50,187 nt of DNA from Microcoleus sp. FACHB-68 (GCF_014695715.1 NZ_JACJOT010000010.1:1-50187), one strand, 5' to 3'. Counted from the stretch's first letter, positions 1 to 8,373 are shown. Translations and numbers: made by a program. The notes: a model not told the origin generated them from the letters alone.

Positions 1-195
<195 letters not shown>

Positions 196-211
196 GTTTT
201 AGCTAACAATT

Positions 212-244
212 AAAAAAGCGCTCCTCACAAGGGGGCGCTTTTTT
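212..244 (+). terminator. Rho-independent terminator of psbA
   Basis: A 13-bp stem, AAAAAAGCGCTCC paired with GGGGCGCTTTTTT (one G-T pair), has a short loop and a run of six T. It lies 16 bases after the psbA stop. The A and T runs make it usable in both directions, which suits the convergent Uma2 gene. Confidence 0.9.
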
Positions 245-295
245 GTTGGCTTGTAGTTAGGCTTTAGCCCCATCCCCTCTTATTAAACCAAATAT

Positions 296-865
296 TTAAG
301 CCGGCAGCACGTCCTCATAAATCTCTGCCATTGCCAGGGTTAACCCCACAGAATTTAACTGTAAAATATCATCCCTGTTGAATATTTCCAAGTTCCAAGT
401 TCCCGCTTCATTTTTCCGATAAACTTCTACTTTCATCTCCTCTTGGGAAACTAGAACGTATTCCTGCAAACTCGGTAAACTTTGATAATTGAGGCGTTTT
501 TCGCGTCGATCTAAGGTTTCGGTGGAAGGTGAGAGAACTTCTACAATTAAACAAGGACGGGTTTTATAATATTTTTCCGTATCTTGAGGATCGCGCGTCA
601 CCATCACATCGATATAGTAAAAGACATCGGCAGTATTGCTGGCAATTTCTATTTTTACTTTCATATCGGCAATGAAAGTTTTACACCCACTACCGCGTAA
701 ATGAAACCGGAGTAAACTGGCGATATTGAGGGCTATGCGGTTGTGTTCCTCGCTACCGCCAGACATGGCAAAAATTTGACCACCGAGATATTCATGGCGT
801 CCTTTGCTACTTTCTTCGGCTTTGAGGTAGTCTTCAGGAGAAATAAATGCCGGTGCTAGTTCCAT
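296..865 (-). CDS. Uma2 family endonuclease (DUF820)
   Basis: This is a 189-residue protein of the Uma2/DUF820 family, a PD-(D/E)XK nuclease fold that is greatly expanded in cyanobacteria and often carried in many copies; cellular roles are mostly unknown. The fold's active-site pattern is visible: Asp86 in YYIDVMVT, Glu109 in CLIVEVLSPS, and the Arg/Lys-rich stretch around Lys123. Length is normal for the family and the ATG at 865 gives the family's usual N-terminus (FISPEDYLKAEE). The gene converges on psbA and diverges from the ATP-grasp gene 53 bases away. A damaged second copy of its central part lies at 1708-1807 in the same orientation. Confidence 0.92.
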   Translation of the reverse strand: MELAPAFISPEDYLKAEESSKGRHEYLGGQIFAMSGGSEEHNRIALNIASLLRFHLRGSGCKTFIADMKVKIEIASNTADVFYYIDVMVTRDPQDTEKYYKTRPCLIVEVLSPSTETLDRREKRLNYQSLPSLQEYVLVSQEEMKVEVYRKNEAGTWNLEIFNRDDILQLNSVGLTLAMAEIYEDVLPA

Positions 866-918
866 AACTTCTTTGCCTAAATCTAGAAAATAGATTATTA
901 CACACTTAACTCAGCGCA

Positions 919-1698
919 ATGCTAATCTTATTTCCGTCGGATTACTTTAGTCCCAAAACTATCGATAGTGCCTTCTCCAATGAGGCAAACACATTTAAAG
1001 CTTGTGGTGCAGAAATTGCTTCGGTTTTGATCGAGGGTTTAGAAAGGGGTGAGCTAAAAACTACGCCGGCTGTTCATACAGGAGATGCCGTACTGTACAG
1101 AGGCTGGATGTTGCCCCTAGCGCATTATGAGTTTCTTGTGCAAAGTGTTGAAAAAATGGGTGCCAGAATGCTTGTCAGCACAAGTGAATATGCGGCGGCA
1201 CACTACTTGCCCAACTGGTATCCGTTAATTTCGCATCTAACCCCTGAAACTCGATTCTATAACCCCAACGAAAATTTAGTAGATGCTTTAGAAAAACTGG
1301 GTTGGGACAGATTTTTCATAAAAGACCACGTAAAATCGCTCAAAACCTCTACAGGCTCTATTGTCGAAACTCCACAAGATATTACGACGGTGGTTCTAGA
1401 AATGCAAAAATTCAGAGGTAAGATTGAAGGTGGTTTGTGTGTTCGACGGGTAGAAAATTGGGTAAAAAATTCCGAGCAACGGTATTTTATTTGGCAGGGC
1501 AATGCTTACGCAGCAAAAGAAACAGCGGTTATCCCGGATTTGGTTAGAGAATGCGCCCAAATAATTCCTAGCTCTTTTTTCAGCATAGACGTCATCGAAA
1601 CCGTTGAGGGAAGGCAGCGCGTTGTTGAAATTGGGGATGGGCAAGTGTCCGATCTCGTGGGTTGGACACCAGAAGAATTTACCCGCATTTGGTTCTAA
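919..1698 (+). CDS. ATP-grasp domain protein (DUF4343-like)
   Basis: This 259-residue protein resembles the ATP-grasp family often annotated as DUF4343: an N-terminal alpha/beta domain, a central stretch FFIKDHVKSLKT near residues 132-143 that fits the ATP-contacting lysine strand, and a C-terminal metal-binding strand VVEIGDGQVSDLVGW near 235-249. Such proteins join a carboxylate to an amine or thiol using ATP, but the substrate is unknown. The gene stands alone, flanked on the left by an intact uma2 gene and on the right, ten bases past its stop, by a broken uma2 fragment in the same orientation. That suggests it arrived between two uma2 copies. Family assignment is fairly firm; function is not. 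Confidence 0.75.
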   Translation: MLILFPSDYFSPKTIDSAFSNEANTFKACGAEIASVLIEGLERGELKTTPAVHTGDAVLYRGWMLPLAHYEFLVQSVEKMGARMLVSTSEYAAAHYLPNWYPLISHLTPETRFYNPNENLVDALEKLGWDRFFIKDHVKSLKTSTGSIVETPQDITTVVLEMQKFRGKIEGGLCVRRVENWVKNSEQRYFIWQGNAYAAKETAVIPDLVRECAQIIPSSFFSIDVIETVEGRQRVVEIGDGQVSDLVGWTPEEFTRIWF

Positions 1699-1707
1699 TC
1701 TTTTGAG

Positions 1708-1807
1708 GGAAGGTGAAAGAACTTCCACCATTAAACAATGACGAGTTTTATAATATTTTTCTGTATCTTGAGGGTCGTACGTCACCATCACATAGGGATA
1801 GTAAAAG
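1708..1807 (-). pseudogene. Remnant of a second Uma2 endonuclease gene
   Basis: These 100 bases align without gaps to 524-623 of the intact uma2 gene, with about 14 mismatches by eye. Read on the minus strand they encode YYPYVMVTYDPQDTEKYY followed by TRHCLMVEVLSPS, against YYIDVMVTRDPQDTEKYY in the intact copy. The catalytic Asp (Asp86) has become Tyr. Nothing else of the gene is left: the fragment starts ten bases after the ATP-grasp stop and ends four bases before the stop codon of the HTH-vWA gene. Confidence 0.85.
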
Positions 1808-1810
1808 CCC

Positions 1811-2866
1811 TCAAATTCTCTGACGCACGGCTAATACCTGCTGGACAAATTCTGGATATTGCTCCTTTACCCACTTAGGAAATATCAAAAGCGGATCGTT
1901 TGTTATCTGGCGTTTTAGAAGTGAAATAATATCATCAACTTCATTAACTAAATCAAAGACAAAAATATCGTATGGCATTTGATTGTTGACATTGAAATCA
2001 AGATCAAGAAAGTGCTTGATATCAATATCCTTGCCGACTCCTAAGACAAAAAACTTAACGGTATTGGGATTGTCAATATTGGCGCAGGCTTTGGCAATGC
2101 AATTGATAAAGTGCGGTTCATCATTAAATAAACCATCTGTGTAGATAATAAAAAAAGCGCCGCGATTTTTAAGCTTGCCATTATTCAGCCAAGTATCTAA
2201 GCATTTTTCTAAAGTTGGGGCGATGAAGGTTGTTGTCTTTGGTTGATTCTCGCTAAAAATTTTCCAGACTTGGGAGGCATCGGCAATGGCAATTGGATTC
2301 GGTGCAACTTCATACCGGCTGAAGAAGTAAATAGAAACAGATTCACAAATTTGCTGTCCAGCTTGTTTCACCGATTGCCAGCCGGCAGATAAAATCGAAG
2401 CGATATGTCCTTCAATCACTTCTTGCAAATATTCATAGCGAGTTTGGGTGCCGGTATCGGCATCTTTTCTCACCATTGACCCGCTTTGGTCAATTAAAAT
2501 AAAAACGTCCCGATTGTAAATGGTGGAAAACCGCAATTCATCGGCTTCCAAGAAGTTTTCATTTAAGGGAGTAGAAGAACCGGCACAGTCTGTTCGCTGC
2601 AAAGCTTGTGAATTAACTAATTCTGGCTTATAGCGATCAAACAGTGCAATTAACTCTGGACGTTTGAAACGACGCTCATCAGGAAAGTCATTCCGAATCC
2701 CAAATTCTTTGCAAATATTTTCAATGTGTTTTCTAACCGTTGCTTCCGTAATTGTCAAAGCTTGGGCGATCTTTGCGTCCGTTTCGCCGGCTAAAACCTT
2801 CAACAAAACCTGCTTGCGCCGATGAGGCAGCTTATCGAAGGCTTGATCAAACTGGGTGTGATTCAT
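1811..2866 (-). CDS. HTH (LuxR-like) - von Willebrand factor A fusion protein
   Basis: The protein joins two domains. Residues 10-60 (from the ATG at 2866) form a LuxR/sigma-like helix-turn-helix: LPHRRKQVLLKVLAGETDAK then TITEATVRKHIENICKEFGI. The rest is a von Willebrand A domain with the MIDAS metal site DQSGS after the strand VFILI, the later Thr-rich loop (KTTTF) and a YTDG motif. Such N-terminal HTHs occur in cyanobacterial conflict and signalling proteins, fused to NACHT, WD40 or vWA modules. A role in DNA-linked signalling is inference. An upstream TTG at 2905 would add 13 residues; I prefer the ATG at 2866, though neither start has a clear ribosome site. The 3' end touches the uma2 remnant. 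Confidence 0.75.
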   Translation of the reverse strand: MNHTQFDQAFDKLPHRRKQVLLKVLAGETDAKIAQALTITEATVRKHIENICKEFGIRNDFPDERRFKRPELIALFDRYKPELVNSQALQRTDCAGSSTPLNENFLEADELRFSTIYNRDVFILIDQSGSMVRKDADTGTQTRYEYLQEVIEGHIASILSAGWQSVKQAGQQICESVSIYFFSRYEVAPNPIAIADASQVWKIFSENQPKTTTFIAPTLEKCLDTWLNNGKLKNRGAFFIIYTDGLFNDEPHFINCIAKACANIDNPNTVKFFVLGVGKDIDIKHFLDLDFNVNNQMPYDIFVFDLVNEVDDIISLLKRQITNDPLLIFPKWVKEQYPEFVQQVLAVRQRI

Positions 2867-3034
2867 GCACTCTAAAATGGAGCCATGTCTCTTAGCATAT
2901 CGCAAGCGAGAGCTACAGGTACGCTTTACCGCCCTCCTTGTGAATCTTTTTACACAAATCCCGGATGTGTATGAGGCACAATGTAATTTTGAGATCTAGA
3001 TACAAGCCGTTACACGGGCTACTAGATTCCGCGA

Positions 3035-3385
3035 ATGGACACCCTATTCACTGACACTGTCAAAATGTTCCCACAACCTCTTTTAGGTATCGTCGAACAA
3101 GCCATCGCTTACAATCAGCGAGGACGCGTTAAGTTTGACGGGACATACTGGCCGGCACGCTTCTATAATCCAGATTGTCAAGCGACTGTGTCGCCTAACC
3201 AGTTTGTGAATGTTGTTGCCCGTGAAGGCATTACGCTGCTGGTAGTCCCCATCGATCCGATAACTTTACCCGAATCCCCCATTGAAATGTCAGACAGTGA
3301 GGCAGCTTTTGCCGGCACTGAATCCGGGCGTCAGATGTACTGGGAGGAACGTTTAAGCCGACGGACTTCTGTTCCTGTATTTTAG
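3035..3385 (+). CDS. NfeD-like soluble OB-fold protein
   Basis: This 116-residue protein matches the C-terminal OB-fold of NfeD proteins, with the pattern GRVKFDGTYWPARF (about 30-43) and later FVNVVAREGITLLVVP (57-72). It has no membrane segment, unlike full NfeD, and no adjacent flotillin or stomatin gene. In bacteria the NfeD OB domain binds partner membrane proteases or scaffold proteins; stand-alone soluble versions are common in cyanobacteria and their partner is unknown. It lies alone between a divergent HTH-vWA gene and rsmA. Confidence 0.65.
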   Translation: MDTLFTDTVKMFPQPLLGIVEQAIAYNQRGRVKFDGTYWPARFYNPDCQATVSPNQFVNVVAREGITLLVVPIDPITLPESPIEMSDSEAAFAGTESGRQMYWEERLSRRTSVPVF

Positions 3386-3526
3386 TCACGGCTTTGTACA
3401 GGGAATTTCAAGATTTTAGAGTATAGGGTGTATCTAACTGTGTCAAAATCATATCTTGGCAAGAAGGCGGGCATTTAGCTCGCCTTTTGCAATTTCAGGC
3501 TAGCTGCCGGCCCGTAAAATGAAGTA

Positions 3527-4408
3527 ATGACTCCTCAACCTCGTAAACGATTCGCTCAGCACTGGCTGCAAAGTGAAAAAACGCTGCATCAGATCATCAG
3601 TGCGGCTGAGTTATCTCAAAACGACCGTGTCCTGGAAATTGGCCCCGGCACCGGCATCCTGACGCGCCAGCTGTTGCCCCTTGTCCAGTCTGCTGTCGCC
3701 GTAGAAATTGACCGCGATTTATGCCAACACCTAGCTAAACAGCTAGGGCAAAGAGCAAACTTTTTGCTCCTCCAAGGTGATTTCCTTTCCCTGGAATTGG
3801 ACGCTATACTCACCGCATGGCCGGCATTTCAACATCCAAATAAAGTTGTTGCCAACATCCCCTACAATATCACCGGCCCGATTTTAGAAAAACTTCTAGG
3901 CACGATTACCGCGCCGGCAGCAAAACCCTTTGATTCAATCGTGCTGCTGGTACAAAAAGAAGTCGCAGAACGGCTTTACGCCCAACCCGGATCAAAAGCT
4001 TTCGGTGCCCTTTCTGTGCGAGTACAGTATTTAGCCACCTGCGAATTAATCTGCCCTGTGCCGGCTAAAGCTTTTCACCCACCCCCAAAAGTAGACTCTG
4101 CTGTTGTTCGTCTGCGTCCCCGACAGGTAGAGGTGCCGGCAGACAATCCCCGCTTGATGGGTACATTAATTCAGCAAGGCTTCTCCAGCAAGCGCAAAAT
4201 GTTGCGAAATAACTTAAAAGGGCTAATTGATCGCGATCGCTTGACCCACTTACTGGAACAATTAAATTTAAATCCCCAAGTCCGCGCCGAAGACCTCAGC
4301 GTTGCTAATTGGGTCGCCCTCAGCAACCAGTTAAACACTGGAGACTTATTGAACCGGCAAGACACAGAACACATCACGGAAGTTACAGACTCAGCCCCTA
4401 GCCCCTAG
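3527..4408 (+). CDS. rsmA: 16S rRNA dimethyladenosine transferase RsmA/KsgA
   Basis: RsmA dimethylates two adjacent adenines in helix 45 of 16S rRNA during late assembly of the small ribosomal subunit. At 293 residues it is slightly longer than usual. It shows the N-terminal RKRFAQHWL motif, the SAM-binding loop EIGPGTG (37-43) and the catalytic NIPYN near residue 110, followed by the helical C-terminal domain with the basic SSKRKMLRNNL. The last codons (SAPSP) are encoded by a CCCCTAG heptamer repeat that runs through the stop codon toward ispE. That makes the C-terminal tail beyond about residue 285 probably an accidental extension. It is 15 bases upstream of ispE and probably cotranscribed with it. 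Confidence 0.95.
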   Translation: MTPQPRKRFAQHWLQSEKTLHQIISAAELSQNDRVLEIGPGTGILTRQLLPLVQSAVAVEIDRDLCQHLAKQLGQRANFLLLQGDFLSLELDAILTAWPAFQHPNKVVANIPYNITGPILEKLLGTITAPAAKPFDSIVLLVQKEVAERLYAQPGSKAFGALSVRVQYLATCELICPVPAKAFHPPPKVDSAVVRLRPRQVEVPADNPRLMGTLIQQGFSSKRKMLRNNLKGLIDRDRLTHLLEQLNLNPQVRAEDLSVANWVALSNQLNTGDLLNRQDTEHITEVTDSAPSP

Positions 4409-4420
4409 CACCTAGCCCCT
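4395..4420 (+). repeat. CCCCTAG heptamer tandem repeat
   Basis: About three and a half copies of CCCCTAG (one with an A for a C) cover the end of rsmA, its stop codon and the gap up to the ispE ATG at 4424. Heptamer repeats of this kind are typical of filamentous cyanobacteria. No purine-rich ribosome site remains in the gap. Confidence 0.85.
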
Positions 4421-4423
4421 CTC

Positions 4424-5377
4424 ATGCAAACCTACACCCTAATCGCCCCAGCCAAAATCAATTTGTATCTGGAAATCATCGGCACTCGCCCGGATGGCTA
4501 TCATGAACTGGCGATGGTGTTGCAAAGTGTGGATTTAGCCGATCGCATCGCTGTGCGTGCCAATGGAACCGATGAAATTCGCATTCACTGCGATCATCCC
4601 CAAGTGCCACTTGACAAAAGTAACCTGGCTTATCGCGCTGCCCAACTCATGGCTGAGCAGTTTCCAGATAGCTTTGAAAACTTTGGGGGTGCTGACATCA
4701 CCATTCACAAGCACATCCCCGTGGCTGCTGGGCTAGCCGGCGGATCAACGGATGCTGCTGCGGTGCTGGTGGGGTTAGATTTAATGTGGGAACTGGGTTT
4801 GACGAGTTCGGAATTGCAGGAGTTGGGAGGCCGGCTGGGTTCTGATGTGCCTTTCTGCATTGCCGGTGGGACTGCACTAGCCACCGGCAGAGGTGATGCC
4901 CTTTCTCCCCTGCCGGATTTAACTCATTTGTATGTGGTGCTGGCGAAGTACCGCAGTCTGGAAGTGTCTACAGCTTGGGCTTATCAGACATTCCGGCAGC
5001 AGTTTAGTAATACCTACGTTTCTGACCTAAATACCCTAGAAAACCGCCGGCAACGCGTACACTCTGGGCCGATGGTAAATGCCATTGCCCGCCGCGACGG
5101 CACGAAAATTGGCCAGTTACTCCATAATGATTTAGAGCGCGTGGTGTTGCCGGCCTATCCCCAAGTGTCGCGTTTGCGCCAAGCCTTCGAGCAGTCGCCG
5201 GTTTTGGGAGCGATGATGTCGGGTTCTGGGCCAACTGTCTTTGCAGTGACGGAATCTCAAGCGCAGGCACAACAAGTGAAAGAAGCAGTGAAAGCTGCTA
5301 TTCCTGACCCTGATTTAGAGGTGTGGGTGGCAAAGTTCATCTCCACCGGCATTCAACTCGCATCCCCCTTAAAGTAG
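4424..5377 (+). CDS. ispE: 4-diphosphocytidyl-2-C-methyl-D-erythritol kinase
   Basis: IspE phosphorylates CDP-methylerythritol in the plastid-type MEP pathway, which supplies isoprenoids for carotenoids, the phytol tail of chlorophyll, and quinones. It is a GHMP-family kinase of 317 residues, the usual length. Visible are the N-terminal PAKINLYLEI with the substrate-binding Lys11, the glycine- and serine-rich ATP loop PVAAGLAGGSTD (99-110), the GSDVPF loop, and the C-terminal GSGPTVFAV motif. It follows rsmA by 15 bases, the common cyanobacterial order, but a heptamer repeat occupies the space where a ribosome site would sit. Confidence 0.96.
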   Translation: MQTYTLIAPAKINLYLEIIGTRPDGYHELAMVLQSVDLADRIAVRANGTDEIRIHCDHPQVPLDKSNLAYRAAQLMAEQFPDSFENFGGADITIHKHIPVAAGLAGGSTDAAAVLVGLDLMWELGLTSSELQELGGRLGSDVPFCIAGGTALATGRGDALSPLPDLTHLYVVLAKYRSLEVSTAWAYQTFRQQFSNTYVSDLNTLENRRQRVHSGPMVNAIARRDGTKIGQLLHNDLERVVLPAYPQVSRLRQAFEQSPVLGAMMSGSGPTVFAVTESQAQAQQVKEAVKAAIPDPDLEVWVAKFISTGIQLASPLK

Positions 5378-5642
5378 TGTTAGCACTGAGTTTGAAAGCG
5401 TTTGAAATTCTGGGTTGAAAAGTGGGAATCAGGTATCAGGCATTGGGCACCCCTGTGAGTCTTTCCCATAAAGCGAGAATATAAGGAAAGCAAGAAATTT
5501 GTTTCGCTTGCGGCGTTGAGATGGGCAGCCCAATCCCTTGCCGGCTGAATAATGGGAGATTAGATAAAATGGTCTGTCTATCACCCCTTATGCGCCACAA
5601 ATATTCAATCCTCAATTCTTTCCCTTACCTCCTAATAAAGCA

Positions 5643-5981
5643 ATGACTGACCTGAACCCAACGCCTAATACCCCAGCTTTAACCCCTGAGCAACCCAGTG
5701 TGCTACGCTGCATCACCGGCTCTTTAGTGTCTAGCGCCCTCGCTGCTGCCGGCTACTTGCTCACAAGCTCAATTGCCCAAAGCTTTGCCAATAAGCCGAT
5801 TCACTCTGACAATGTTGCGGTTGTGAATATTTCATCAGCTGTGCGTACCCTGGTTGTAGGAATCAGCACGATGGCCACCGGCATCTTTGCGCTAGTGTCT
5901 TTAGGACTCATGGCTCTAGGGCTTAAAATTCTGATTCAGCAGCTTAGCAAACCATCGGCCCCGCCTTCAGATGCTCAATAG
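5643..5981 (+). CDS. DUF3082 membrane protein
   Basis: This 112-residue protein fits DUF3082, a cyanobacterial and plastid family that often lies downstream of ispE. A proline- and threonine-rich N-terminus (about 20 residues) is followed by two predicted membrane segments, near 26-48 and 70-98. The function is unknown. The gap of 265 bases from ispE holds no recognisable gene, so it may have its own promoter. No sharp ribosome site is seen before the ATG. Confidence 0.75.
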   Translation: MTDLNPTPNTPALTPEQPSVLRCITGSLVSSALAAAGYLLTSSIAQSFANKPIHSDNVAVVNISSAVRTLVVGISTMATGIFALVSLGLMALGLKILIQQLSKPSAPPSDAQ

Positions 5982-6052
5982 TTATAAATGTTCTGCCATC
6001 AGGGATAATAATCCAGTTTGGGTTCTAGTCAAGATTCCCAGGAGACGGTTGA

Positions 6053-6697
6053 TTGGTGGAAAAAACCCCTAATAAGTACGAATATGCTTATCGAGATAGC
6101 AAACCAAGGTATCATCACCCCTATTTGATGACTCCCTTGCTGGAAATACTTTCTGCCAACAGCCCTGCCGGTGCTGCCCAGACGCGCGTGCTCGATCTTG
6201 GGTGTGGAAATGGCAGTCTCACCCATCTTGTTGCACAGCACGGGTATGAAGTTGTTGGTCTTGATAGTTCTGAACAGGGAATTGCTATCGCCCGTGAGAG
6301 TTTCCCAGATTGCAAATTTATCGAAGCAGATATTTACGATCTGCCAGATGCCGGTCTGGTCAATTCATTTGATATTGTCATGGCCGTTGAAGTGATCGAA
6401 CACTTATTTTATCCAAAAGAGTTGGTTAGATATGCCCAAAAGTGCTTGAAGCCGAACGGGTGTTTAATTCTCAGCACGCCCTATCACGGCTACTTAAAGA
6501 ACTTGATGTTGGCTGCTTCAGGCAAAATGGATGAGCATTTTACCGTTCTTTGGGATATGGGTCACGTTAAATTCTTCTCGGTGCCGACGCTGACCACGTT
6601 ATTAAAATCAGAAGGATACACTGATATTTCCTTCAGGTTTGCCGGTCGGTTGCCCTATCTTTGGAAATCAATGTTGTGTTCTTGTAAGCCGTCCTAG
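6053..6697 (+). CDS. Class I SAM-dependent methyltransferase
   Basis: This 214-residue methyltransferase has the motif I glycine loop LDLGCGNGSLT (about 47-57), motif II acidic residue (VVGLDSS) and the post-motif strands FDIVMAVEVIEHL and GCLILSTPYHGYLKN. The pattern resembles UbiG-like and sugar or lipid methyltransferases; the substrate cannot be told. The start is TTG at 6053 or GTG at 6056; the ribosome site AGGAGA at 6040-6045 fits either. The C-terminal end (KSMLCSCKPS) is a little abrupt, and a small frameshift in the last few codons is possible. Confidence 0.85.
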   Translation: MVEKTPNKYEYAYRDSKPRYHHPYLMTPLLEILSANSPAGAAQTRVLDLGCGNGSLTHLVAQHGYEVVGLDSSEQGIAIARESFPDCKFIEADIYDLPDAGLVNSFDIVMAVEVIEHLFYPKELVRYAQKCLKPNGCLILSTPYHGYLKNLMLAASGKMDEHFTVLWDMGHVKFFSVPTLTTLLKSEGYTDISFRFAGRLPYLWKSMLCSCKPS

Positions 6698-6961
6698 TCA
6701 TTTGCAGACAGAGAGCAGCCCTAAAAAGCTTTAAAAACCTGTTTGTTAAATCGCTCCTCATGACTTGCCGGCTGAATAGCCGTAGGTTGGCCGCTCAACA
6801 ACAGTTAAACGCGCAATCGCCCATCAACTGTTTCTCAATCAACTTGTTATTAATGATGCAAACAATGTTGAAATAACCTTGACACTACGCCTTACTTAAC
6901 CTAATGCGTCAGGTTGTGAGTTTAATGCGAGTGAGCTAATTTAATTTAGTAAAAATTGTTA

Positions 6962-6990
6962 AGTAGGGTGCATGAGTCACGCACCCTACT
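6962..6990. repeat. Perfect 10-bp inverted repeat (hairpin)
   Basis: AGTAGGGTGC and GCACCCTACT are separated by nine bases. This GTAGGGTGC-type palindrome resembles small dispersed palindromes common in filamentous cyanobacterial intergenic DNA. The rest of the 446-base gap between the methyltransferase and the next gene (6698-7143) holds no gene I can support. Confidence 0.75.
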
Positions 6991-7143
6991 AGGGAAGGAT
7001 ATTTTTTAACCGGCACTCTTGAACTTGAGTACCCAACAATCTCAATTGTTGGGAGATTTTGCCTCTGGACTGTAATTTTCCTGCAAAGCATTCAGAGCAA
7101 ACCATTATGGAGTGAATGAAAGATTGCGTAACCGAATGCTTGC

Positions 7144-7404
7144 TTATGTCATTGGGAAAAATTGACTGACATGAAGGATGCTTTCTCCGTGATCGGGAAT
7201 CCAAGCAACCCACTCGCTATCGGAATGCCGGCATAGCAAAAGCGCTTCGTCAAAACTCAAAGCACTCGGAACCTCTAGGAGTGCCACCCACGTATTCGGC
7301 TGGAGTTCTTGTTGCCACTGATGCCTATCTAGGTGTCTTGCAGCGGGCCGAGGATAGGGACAGGACGCGATATTGAAGTTGGGTGTGCGGATGTCGAGTT
7401 TCAT
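7144..7404 (-). CDS. Small conserved hypothetical protein
   Basis: An 86-residue protein I do not recognise by family name. The start is well supported: on the minus strand an AGAGGAGGAA ribosome site stands five bases before the ATG at 7404. The protein is Trp- and Leu-rich in its second half (TWVALLEVP, SEWVAWIPDHGE, LHVSQFF), with no signal peptide and no membrane segment. That composition suggests a small soluble beta-rich fold. It reads away from the DnaA-box array that begins about 340 bases upstream of it. Confidence 0.65.
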   Translation of the reverse strand: MKLDIRTPNFNIASCPYPRPAARHLDRHQWQQELQPNTWVALLEVPSALSFDEALLLCRHSDSEWVAWIPDHGESILHVSQFFPMT

Positions 7405-7683
7405 AAATTCCTCCTCTGGTTAACAGCACACAGCTAAGGCTTTCCGACCGGCTAGGATGCTACGCCGGCTTAGCAGTGGGCTAAAATCTATTGCGTTCTG
7501 TAACAAAGGATACAGAAAATATTTGTTACCTGGCAACCAATTGTCTTAGAACTTTACAACCGCATCAGTGCTGCTCTTGTGGACGCTGCCCGAACTTATT
7601 CTTAATCGGCACGGCTGCAATCACTGCCGGCACTGGGTTTGAGGGGATCATCGGCAGGCCGGCGCTCACAAATCTTGCTCGAA

Positions 7684-7891
7684 TCGATGCGAACAAAAAA
7701 TCATACAAAGCGAAAAGTTTTGCAATTCTTATTTTTCGCCGGAATTTTCCCCAAAGATTCCACAAACATTCCACAGGTAAGCAAAGCGTTTTCCACAATT
7801 TAGACAGAGTTTTCCACAGGGGGGAACGGTATCATCAACGCTTGCTGCTGGATTGGGGATTTCTCAGACAACACCCGGAACCTGTGGCAAA
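7684..7891. other. DnaA-box-like array, candidate replication origin or DnaA-binding region
   Basis: Five 9-mers in one orientation lie in 74 bases: TTTTCCCCA (7745), GATTCCACA (7756), CATTCCACA (7767), TTTTCCACA (7789) and TTTTCCACA (7810). TTTTCCACA is the DnaA box reported for cyanobacteria. Their starts are 11, 11, 22 and 21 bases apart, so they lie on nearly the same face of the helix. An inverted near match, TGTGGCAAA, lies at 7883-7891, and an AT-rich stretch precedes the array (7691-7736). No dnaA or dnaN gene is in the window. The remaining 744-base non-coding stretch (7405-8148) shows no other gene. Confidence 0.6.
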
Positions 7892-8148
7892 AGTCGTTTT
7901 TCTGTAAAGTTATGTAACGGAAATTGCCTTCAAAGGCTTATTCCTTCGTAAACCTTTTTTTTGTATGAAGGCGGTTGTAACATTTCGCATCATTGACAAC
8001 CCCACCCCCTGGTAGCGCAAAATGAACCGGCCTACCTAAAAATGCTCTCACCTGGACGGGTGCTGTTCGTCGCTTCTGCGTAGTGGAAGTGAAGGCAATC
8101 GCCGGCCCAGGGCAGGGAGAAAATAAGTAGCCGGCCTAAGGAGATTTT

Positions 8149-8373
8149 ATGAACGCAAGCATCAGCATTCTGGCGGAAATTCCCGAAGAATTACACGAAT
8201 CCCTCAAAAACTACTTGGACAGCCATCCAGACTGGGATCAAGACCGGGTTTTTTCTGCCGCTCTGTCACTGTTTTTGCTGCAAAATGGCAGTAGTGGCAG
8301 CCCGGAATCGTCACGAAGCTATCGTCAGGCTGCCCGCGTGTATCTTGAAGCGCTATTCAAGCATCCGGTTTAA
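8149..8373 (+). CDS. DUF2811 domain protein
   Basis: A 74-residue protein that fits DUF2811, a small cyanobacterial family of unknown function. The sequence ISILAEIPEELHESLKNYLD followed by HPDWDQDRVFSAALSLFLLQ resembles a ribbon-helix-helix or short helical DNA-binding fold, but this is only an impression. The start has a good ribosome site (AAGGAGATTTT before ATG). It stands 97 bases upstream of hemG, separated by an AAAATCT heptamer repeat. Confidence 0.75.
   Translation: MNASISILAEIPEELHESLKNYLDSHPDWDQDRVFSAALSLFLLQNGSSGSPESSRSYRQAARVYLEALFKHPV

Noticed and set aside
1396-1791. A 131-codon minus-strand frame antisense to the ATP-grasp gene
   Set aside because: Only its first third is meaningful, and that part is the uma2 remnant; the rest is an antisense shadow.
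7491-7907. A 138-codon plus-strand frame across the DnaA-box array
   Set aside because: Its composition is unlike protein (many Cys, His and Arg), it has no ribosome site, and its sequence is explained by the repeated boxes.
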